From the NCBI GenBank assembly GCA_002701625.1, contig NZWK01000002.1, positions 1 through 19,295 on the forward strand: a stretch of 19,295 nucleotides of DNA, written 5' to 3'. The notes beneath the pieces were generated by a model. That model was not told the DNA's origin. It worked only from the letters and a program-made list of their open reading frames with translations, and did no database searches. This DNA is from Chloroflexota bacterium. Lineage in GTDB: Bacteria > Chloroflexota > Dehalococcoidia > UBA2979. Positions 14,162 to 19,295 of the stretch are shown here, in pieces; position 1 is the stretch's first letter, and the number at the start of each line of letters is the position of its first letter. A program made the position numbers and the translations under genes.

Positions 14162-14590
14162 GTGGTAAATTCAGAATCTAAAAAAATAAATAAACAGCAG
14201 CTCAGGGCGGCTGAATCAGGTGCAATACGCGCCGTTCAAGAATATATGAGCGCTTTAAACGAAGCAGACCATAAAACTCTTTTCGAAAAGTTACACACAC
14301 CTCATATTCGCATCGCCGGTGATGACGTGACTATTTATCCAACGAGGAAAGAACTTGAAGAAGATTATCTACCAGGCTTTATGAATCGAGCAGGACCGTC
14401 CTGGAAATATACTACGCTCGATTCAGTTGAAGTACTGCAAAGTTCAGTGAAGAAAGTGCACTTGTTTATTCAATGGACCCGGTATGACGAACATGATCGC
14501 CCAATTACCACGCAGCAGGCTCTTTGGATAATGAGAAAAATTGATGGTAGATGGGGAGCACAAGCTAGATCGAGTTTTGCACCCAAATAA
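14162..14590 (+). CDS. NTF2-like (SnoaL-like) protein
   Basis: A 142-residue soluble protein with a good NTF2-like pattern: helix AVQEYMSALNEAD near residue 24, then HTPHIRIAGDDVTIYPTRKELEEDY, then strands VKKVHLFIQWTRYDEHDRPITTQQALWIM and a final WGAQARSSFA. This fold is a cone with a pocket and is used by many small enzymes and binding proteins; no catalytic residue can be assigned. The frame begins with GTG at 14162 without a clear ribosome site; an internal ATG would remove part of the first helix, so the upstream start is kept. The upstream 150 bases hold the structured element described separately. It is not clearly part of the CoA-transferase operon, which starts 385 bases later. Confidence 0.75.
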   Translation: MVNSESKKINKQQLRAAESGAIRAVQEYMSALNEADHKTLFEKLHTPHIRIAGDDVTIYPTRKELEEDYLPGFMNRAGPSWKYTTLDSVEVLQSSVKKVHLFIQWTRYDEHDRPITTQQALWIMRKIDGRWGAQARSSFAPK

Positions 14591-14975
14591 GCCCTAATAT
14601 TGCAAGCTATGCTTCAACCAAAATATGCCCTCTCTCTCTTTTTCAAAATACTGGGCAAGGGCCAAATTGAACTCACAACAGATATCTCCACCAACTAAGC
14701 AGCCATACTTTTCTATCGTGGCCGCTGGTCATCCTTTTGCAATCGGCAGTTGGCCGAAGGAATGTCTCTGAAACGATCAAAATGATTCAGTTTACTGAAA
14801 TGCGAAAGAATAAATAGTAAATTGAAGCGATCTTCTCTGAAGGTGCGATCCAAAAATCAGATTTTCTAATTCATCGATTAGCGAAGACATAGGTTTGTTG
14901 TAATTTCGAGCCTTTTGAGATTTTTCGTGGAAAAAGTTGACAGTGTTCACTATGATTCCGGCACAGGAAATACTT
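14591..14975 (+). other. Intergenic region before CoA-transferase operon
   Basis: No supported gene in this 385-base stretch. Small stems are visible, such as TCGGC/GCCGA near 14743-14757 and CTAAT/ATTAG near 14867-14882. A TTGACA at 14938-14943 and TATGAT at 14951-14956 lie too close together to be one promoter, but the region probably contains the operon's promoter. Confidence 0.4.
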
Positions 14976-16187
14976 ATGGACATAAATGGACCATTAAAGA
15001 ATTTACGAGTACTCGAGATAGGTGACTTTATCTCAGTAGCCTACGCTGGCAAATTATTGGCTGACTTAGGTGCTGAAGTTATTAAGCTAGAAAGACCCGG
15101 GACAGGTGATTCCCTCCGCAGTCATGGTCCGTTTCCCAAAGACATTCCCCACATAGAAAAAAGTGGGTTGCACTTGTTTCTTAATACTAATAAAAAGAGT
15201 GTGACTCTCGACCTAGCGACAAAAGGGGGGCGGGACTTACTGATCTCGGCCGCCGCTGATGTAGATTTGGTGATCAGCAACCTCGCTTTGGATGACACAA
15301 CAAACGATCCCCTGACTTACGAATCACTATCCAAAGAAAATGACATGTTGGTGATGTCATCGATCACAATATTCGGTTATGACACGCCATATAGAGACTG
15401 GGCCGGAACAGCATTAACCGCTACAGCTGCTTCAGGTGCCTCGATGAAAATTGGAAACCCTGATAAGGTTCCTCTCTGGCTCCCCTACTGTGCGGCTGAT
15501 TTCCAAGGAGGTATTCATGGTGCCATTGCGGCCCTTCTCGCACTACGCAAAAAAAGGCAACTTAAACAGGGGCTGCATGCATGGATCTCTGTAGTGGAGG
15601 TTATGGCTAGCTACTTAGGAGGTTCAGGTGTTCCGGGATTTGTCTTCCAAGGAGTACTTGGTTCCAGAGATGGCACACATCGCAGCGGGTTCTATCCGTG
15701 GCAGGTGACTCCAGCGGCCGATGGGTTTGTCGAGGTGATAACAATGGTAGACGAACAATGGAAACGATTCATCAATCTTATGGATAATCCCGACTGGGCA
15801 AACGACCCGAGGCTCTCCGACAGATGGCTATCATTTCAGTGGCACAAGGAATTAGACGCATTTTGGCATCCTTGGATGAAAGGTAAAACTCGATCAGAAT
15901 TATTTAAATTATTCTCAGAAAATAGAATTCCTTTTCAGCCAGTCAATAAGGTTGATGAAATAGTTGAAAGTGAACATTTGGCTCTCAGAGAGTTTTGGCA
16001 TGAGGTTGAGCATCCGATTGTTGGCAATTACAAAATACCCGGTGCACCATATCTGTTTTCGCAAACACCCTGGGCCGTGTACCGGCCTGCACCACAGCTT
16101 GGTGAGCATAATGATGAATTCTTCGAAACCCGATTAGGACTCAACGCTTCTCAAAGAACAGAGCTTATCAAGCAAGGGATTACCTAA
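14976..16187 (+). CDS. Family III CoA-transferase (CaiB/BaiF type), first of a pair
   Basis: A 403-residue family III CoA-transferase. The N terminus has the usual LRVLEIGDFISVAYAGKLLADLGAEVIKLERP. LNTNKKSVTLDLATKGGRDLL follows at 69-89. The active-site aspartate is Asp175 (YCAADFQGG), which in this family forms a mixed anhydride/thioester with the acyl group. The enzyme moves CoA between carboxylic acids in the cytoplasm. ATG 14976 is chosen because AGGAA is six bases upstream; upstream in-frame starts from 14937 lack a site and extend beyond the normal N terminus. Its stop overlaps the next gene's ATG by one base (TAATG), so translation is coupled and the products may form a heterodimer. 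Confidence 0.92.
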   Translation: MDINGPLKNLRVLEIGDFISVAYAGKLLADLGAEVIKLERPGTGDSLRSHGPFPKDIPHIEKSGLHLFLNTNKKSVTLDLATKGGRDLLISAAADVDLVISNLALDDTTNDPLTYESLSKENDMLVMSSITIFGYDTPYRDWAGTALTATAASGASMKIGNPDKVPLWLPYCAADFQGGIHGAIAALLALRKKRQLKQGLHAWISVVEVMASYLGGSGVPGFVFQGVLGSRDGTHRSGFYPWQVTPAADGFVEVITMVDEQWKRFINLMDNPDWANDPRLSDRWLSFQWHKELDAFWHPWMKGKTRSELFKLFSENRIPFQPVNKVDEIVESEHLALREFWHEVEHPIVGNYKIPGAPYLFSQTPWAVYRPAPQLGEHNDEFFETRLGLNASQRTELIKQGIT

Positions 16188-17434
16188 TGCCTACAACAAC
16201 TGATGGCCCACTAAGTGGAATACGGGTAATCGACCACGGTCATGTCTGGGCTGGACCGCTCCTTGGAATGAGCTTTAAAGATATGGGTGCGGAAGTTATA
16301 AAAATACAATCCCCCACAGGTGGATCAGGCGTATCGATGGCAGGCAAAGGCATGGCCGGCACAGCAACTCGGGATGCAGTCGATATTTCTGATCCGATGG
16401 CATATCACGCCTTCGATCGCGGTAAGAAAAGCTTGAGTTTGGATCTCCAGTCAGAAGATGGCAAAGAAATATATAAAAAACTTGTCGCCGTCAGCGACGT
16501 AGTAGTCGAAAATTTTTCAGCCCGTGTAATGCCTTCGTTAGGCCTCGGTTTTGACGTTCTTACGAGAGTTAATCCGAAGATAATATTAGCCTCACTCTCC
16601 GCAACGGGAGCAACTGACGGCCCATGGAGAGATCTCGTCACCTACGGTCCCTCTCTGGCGGCTCTGTATGGGATAAAAAGTGTTCTTGGATATCATGATT
16701 CTGACCATCCACAAGAAGACCAAGCAGATTTAGATCCCACCGCGGCAGGTCATGCGTTTTTTGCAATACTCGCAGCACTTGAATCTCGAGACGCAACGGG
16801 ACGGGGTCAACACATTGATATAGCCCAAGGCGAAGCCTGCATTCAACGAATAGCCGAACCTTTGATGGATTACTTCTTAAACGGTCGAGTTGCGGGTCCG
16901 CAAGGCAATAGATACCCAGCCACAGCACCACATGGTTACTACCAAACATCAGGACCCGATCAGTGGATATCCATCTCAGTTCGAAATCAAGAAGAGTGGG
17001 AAGCGTTTAGGGGTCTAGCACTACAAAATTCAGAGAATATAGCAAATTCTAAGTTTGAGACCTTGCAAGGTCGACTCGATAACCAAAATGAATTAGATGA
17101 GGCCATTGAATCATGGACCAAGGATTACACAGCTATGCAATTGACCAAAATTCTCCAAAAGTCGAAAATTCCGGCATACCCAGTCATGGGAGCACTGGAC
17201 CTAGTCAACGATGAAAATCTCAATAGTCTGCACCGAACTAATATCACTGTGACAGACGAGAACTTCTCTCCTGATTCACTTTATCGAGGAGTGATATGGA
17301 AGCTTGAAAAAGGACAGGGCGAAATCACTGGCCCGACACCAAGTACAGGTGCTCACAATGTTGAAATATTAATCGACCTACTGGGATACGAAGAAACACA
17401 AGTACTAGAGTTTCAACGCAATGGAATCATCTGA
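16187..17434 (+). CDS. Family III CoA-transferase, second of a pair
   Basis: A 415-residue family III CoA-transferase. IRVIDHGHVWAGPLLGMSFKDMGAEVIKIQSP opens the protein, FDRGKKSLSLDLQSEDGK lies near 76, and DVVVENFSARVMPSLGLGF near 104. The expected active-site aspartate is Asp183 (LDPTAAGHAFFAILAAL), with the conserved GQHIDIAQGEA further on. It is related to, but clearly diverged from, the preceding gene. Adjacent unequal family III pairs are known to form heteromers, as in BbsEF and SmtAB, which suggests that here too. The gene starts inside the stop codon of the first gene. It is followed after 48 bases by the SDR. The acyl substrate is unknown. Confidence 0.92.
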   Translation: MPTTTDGPLSGIRVIDHGHVWAGPLLGMSFKDMGAEVIKIQSPTGGSGVSMAGKGMAGTATRDAVDISDPMAYHAFDRGKKSLSLDLQSEDGKEIYKKLVAVSDVVVENFSARVMPSLGLGFDVLTRVNPKIILASLSATGATDGPWRDLVTYGPSLAALYGIKSVLGYHDSDHPQEDQADLDPTAAGHAFFAILAALESRDATGRGQHIDIAQGEACIQRIAEPLMDYFLNGRVAGPQGNRYPATAPHGYYQTSGPDQWISISVRNQEEWEAFRGLALQNSENIANSKFETLQGRLDNQNELDEAIESWTKDYTAMQLTKILQKSKIPAYPVMGALDLVNDENLNSLHRTNITVTDENFSPDSLYRGVIWKLEKGQGEITGPTPSTGAHNVEILIDLLGYEETQVLEFQRNGII

Positions 17435-17482
17435 TTCAGCAGAAATGCGCTAAGCTGAGCAAACAGAAATACGGGGGTATAG

Positions 17483-18289
17483 ATGTCAATTAACAAAAAT
17501 GGATTATTGGCCGGCAAGGTCGCAGTTATCACTGGGGCATCACGCGGTATTGGAGAAGCAATTGCTATTCGATACGCGATGGAAGGCGCTAAAGTAGTCG
17601 TCTCCGCTCGAACCGTTGATGATGGAGATCATATCCTAGCCGGAAGTATGAATTCTGTGGTGAAGCGGATTAATGATGCGGGCGGTGAAGCGGCTGCAGT
17701 CAGATGCGACATGGCACTCGCCGAAGATCGAGTACAGCTCATTGAAACCACTAAAGCACTTTTTGGAAGCGTAGATATCGTAGTCAACAATGCGGCAGTA
17801 ACGTACTTCATACCTATCTCAGAATTTCCAGAAAAACGTCAGAAACTAATGTTTGAGGTGCAAGTGCATGGGCCACTACATCTGGCTCAACTCGCCATGG
17901 AAAATATGCGAGAAAGAGGAAGTGGTTGGATACTTAACATCTCATCTCACGCGGCTCTACATCCAGAAGTTGGAGGGCCTGCATCCGGCGGTACCGTATA
18001 CGGAATGTGTAAAGCGGCGCTGGAAAGATTGTCTACTGGTCTTGCGTCTGAAGTTGCCGACCAAAATATCAGGGTAAATGCGATCTCACCGGGCCTCGTC
18101 GCAACTCCTGGGGTTGTGCACCATGGCTTGGTAAATGAATCAAATAAAGATCGAGTAGTGCCAGTCGAAAATATGGCTGAAGCCTGTTTAAGATTAGTGC
18201 ATGATGACGGCGGCGAGCTCTCAGGTCGGATCGCATACGCAGATGAAATGCTTGAAGAGTTTGCCCTCACACCAGCAGTACTGGTCTAG
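17483..18289 (+). CDS. Short-chain dehydrogenase/reductase (SDR)
   Basis: A 268-residue classical SDR with a Rossmann fold. The cofactor motif TGASRGIG is at 17-24, NNAA at 102-105, the catalytic serine in NISSH at 152-156, and Tyr173-x3-Lys177 (VYGMCK). Arg43 after the second strand (VVVSAR) hints at NADP, though this is only suggestive. It should oxidise or reduce an alcohol/ketone, perhaps an acyl-CoA, in the cytoplasm. The serine-to-tyrosine gap is a few residues longer than usual. ATG 17483 is preceded by GGGGG. It follows the CoA-transferase pair by 48 bases and precedes the nitronate monooxygenase-like gene by 30, so all four likely form one operon. Confidence 0.93.
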   Translation: MSINKNGLLAGKVAVITGASRGIGEAIAIRYAMEGAKVVVSARTVDDGDHILAGSMNSVVKRINDAGGEAAAVRCDMALAEDRVQLIETTKALFGSVDIVVNNAAVTYFIPISEFPEKRQKLMFEVQVHGPLHLAQLAMENMRERGSGWILNISSHAALHPEVGGPASGGTVYGMCKAALERLSTGLASEVADQNIRVNAISPGLVATPGVVHHGLVNESNKDRVVPVENMAEACLRLVHDDGGELSGRIAYADEMLEEFALTPAVLV

Positions 18290-18319
18290 TAAAAATTAAG
18301 AATAATAAAGGAGTAAAAA

Positions 18320-19295
18320 ATGGATGGAAACCCACTAAACACAAGGCTTTGCGAAGAATATGGTTGTGAAATTCCAGTAGTTGCATTCGCTCACACTAAG
18401 GACGTAATCGCTGCAGTTTCAAATGCAGGCGGCATTGGGATACTCGGGGCGACAGGCCTTAAGCCAGATGAACTGCGTTCTGATATCCGCTGGATTCGAG
18501 ACAAAATTGGTGATAAGCCCTTCGGCGTGGATTTGCTGGTACCTGCCTCATTCGTTGAAGGAAATCGTGAAGATCTGGACGAAATGATCCCAGACGAACA
18601 CCGAACATTTGTGCAGCACGTTAAATCTGTTTCTGGTGCACCTGACTCTCCTCCACCAAGTGATATCGACCCAACCTACTCTGGCTACGAAAATCTTCTA
18701 GAACGATCACGTCAGCAGCTCGATGTATTATTTGAGGAAAAAGTACCTATATTCGCTTCAGGACTAGGCAGTCCAGCATTTATTATCGAACGGGCTCATC
18801 AAGAGGGAATGAAAGTCTGGGGACTCGTTGGACTTCCACGACAAGCCCGAAGACAAATCGAAGCAGGCGTCGACGTTGTGGTCGCTCAAGGTTATGACTC
18901 CGGTGGACATAGTGGAACGGTAGGCACCTTTACACTCGTACCGGAAATTGTGAAAATGGCCGAAGGTACGGATACGCTAGTTCTAACTGCAGGTGGGGTA
19001 TCAAGTGGCAAACATCTCGCAGCCTCGATCGCGATGGGATCAGCCGGGGTTTGGACCGGTACGATCTGGCTAGCCACACATGAATCAGAAACCGCCATGT
19101 TCCTAAAACAGAGAATAATCGACTCCAAAGTGGAGGACGCCGTACAGTCACGTGCTATGTCTGGAAAACCAATCCGACAGCTGCGATCAAGGTGGTCTGA
19201 TATTTGGAAGGAAGAGGGAGCTCCTGATACTTTGCCAATGCCACTACAAGGTATGCTGGTGAACGATGTACTACGTGACATTAAGGAAGCAAATC
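18320..19295 (+). CDS. Nitronate monooxygenase (2-nitropropane dioxygenase) family protein, partial
   Basis: The frame starts at ATG 18320, with AAGGAG six bases upstream, and stays open for 325 codons to the window end; the C terminus is missing. It has the nitronate-monooxygenase TIM-barrel layout: TRLCEEYGCEIPVVAFAHT at the start and VSNAGGIGILGATG at 33-46. VPIFASGLGSP at 142-152 and VVVAQGYDSGGHSG at 187-199 follow, with the likely catalytic His197. LVLTAGGVSSGKHLAASIAMGSAGVWTGT at 220-248 forms the FMN phosphate site. The segment 70-140 is longer than in the shortest family members, as in several bacterial homologues. It is an FMN enzyme acting on a nitronate or on an enoyl/alpha-keto-like substrate. 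Last visible gene of the CoA-transferase/SDR operon. Confidence 0.9.
   Translation, partial: MDGNPLNTRLCEEYGCEIPVVAFAHTKDVIAAVSNAGGIGILGATGLKPDELRSDIRWIRDKIGDKPFGVDLLVPASFVEGNREDLDEMIPDEHRTFVQHVKSVSGAPDSPPPSDIDPTYSGYENLLERSRQQLDVLFEEKVPIFASGLGSPAFIIERAHQEGMKVWGLVGLPRQARRQIEAGVDVVVAQGYDSGGHSGTVGTFTLVPEIVKMAEGTDTLVLTAGGVSSGKHLAASIAMGSAGVWTGTIWLATHESETAMFLKQRIIDSKVEDAVQSRAMSGKPIRQLRSRWSDIWKEEGAPDTLPMPLQGMLVNDVLRDIKEAN

Noticed and set aside
14625..14771. Plus-strand frame of 48 codons in the gap before the CoA-transferase operon
   Set aside because: No ribosome binding site, composition is not protein-like, and no recognisable motif; probably chance.
14938..14956. TTGACA and TATGAT looking like a promoter
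   Set aside because: They are separated by only seven bases, far too close for one sigma-70 promoter.
18892..19281. Long antisense frame of 129 codons inside the nitronate monooxygenase-like gene
   Set aside because: The sense strand encodes a clear FMN-enzyme sequence; the antisense frame is a shadow rich in Ser/Pro.
1..19295. CRISPR arrays, tRNA/rRNA genes, transposases, integrases or phage genes
   Set aside because: Looked for on both strands; no regularly spaced repeats, tRNA T-loop patterns or mobile-element proteins were seen.

Overview
The window (about 19.3 kb) looks like ordinary chromosomal DNA from a free-living, probably aquatic, uncultivated bacterium. By eye the G+C is moderate (mid-40s percent), genes are tightly packed on both strands, and many starts have a GGAGG-type ribosome binding site. 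A deazaflavin (F420) nitroreductase-family protein and an Rv1855c-type luciferase-like oxidoreductase suggest the cell makes cofactor F420. Several luciferase-like flavin monooxygenases, family III CoA-transferases, a short-chain dehydrogenase and a nitronate monooxygenase sit close together. That mix is typical of F420-using Chloroflexota (for example SAR202-like lineages) or Actinobacteriota, but this is an inference from gene content. I see no tRNA, rRNA, CRISPR array, transposase, integrase or phage gene.

Layout. Bases 1-1319 (minus strand) hold a run of three genes: a one-helix membrane protein, a probable NTF2-like protein and the start of an MFS transporter cut by the window edge. Divergent from them is a lipoprotein cupredoxin (1461-1961). 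Then come two small minus-strand genes (a four-helix membrane protein and a small unrecognised protein) and a divergent unknown gene (3013-3579). At 3689-5120 an aldo/keto reductase is followed by a stand-alone Ada-type zinc domain protein, which meets a convergent alpha/beta hydrolase with a cysteine in the nucleophile position (5117-5869). Divergent from the hydrolase are two luciferase-like monooxygenases (6023-7249 and 7366-8679), the F420 nitroreductase-family gene (8814-9242) and a 58-residue gene (9328-9504). A third luciferase-like, F420-type oxidoreductase runs the other way (9627-10571).

From 10734 to 13650 lie a Rid-family protein lacking the catalytic arginine, an unrecognised protein with a cysteine-rich tail, a dual-CDGSH iron-sulfur protein, a small membrane protein and a convergent pyridoxamine-phosphate-oxidase-like protein. 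The stretch 13651-14161 has no large gene. It does hold a plausible 53-residue one-helix protein on the minus strand and a cluster of RNA hairpins ending in a minus-strand terminator. After an NTF2-like gene (14162-14590) comes a plus-strand operon: two family III CoA-transferases overlapping by one base, an SDR and a nitronate monooxygenase-like gene that runs off the end.

How it may work together: the 5-10 kb block could oxidise an organic substrate (FMN monooxygenases) and hydrolyse the product (alpha/beta hydrolase). The 15-19 kb operon could activate a carboxylic acid to its CoA thioester and oxidise it further. Substrates cannot be read from the sequence. I found no strong sign of a wholly new system. 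The points most worth a second look are the structured minus-strand element at 13.97-14.06 kb, the two small genes, the cysteine-nucleophile hydrolase, the arginine-less Rid protein and the CoA-transferase pair.
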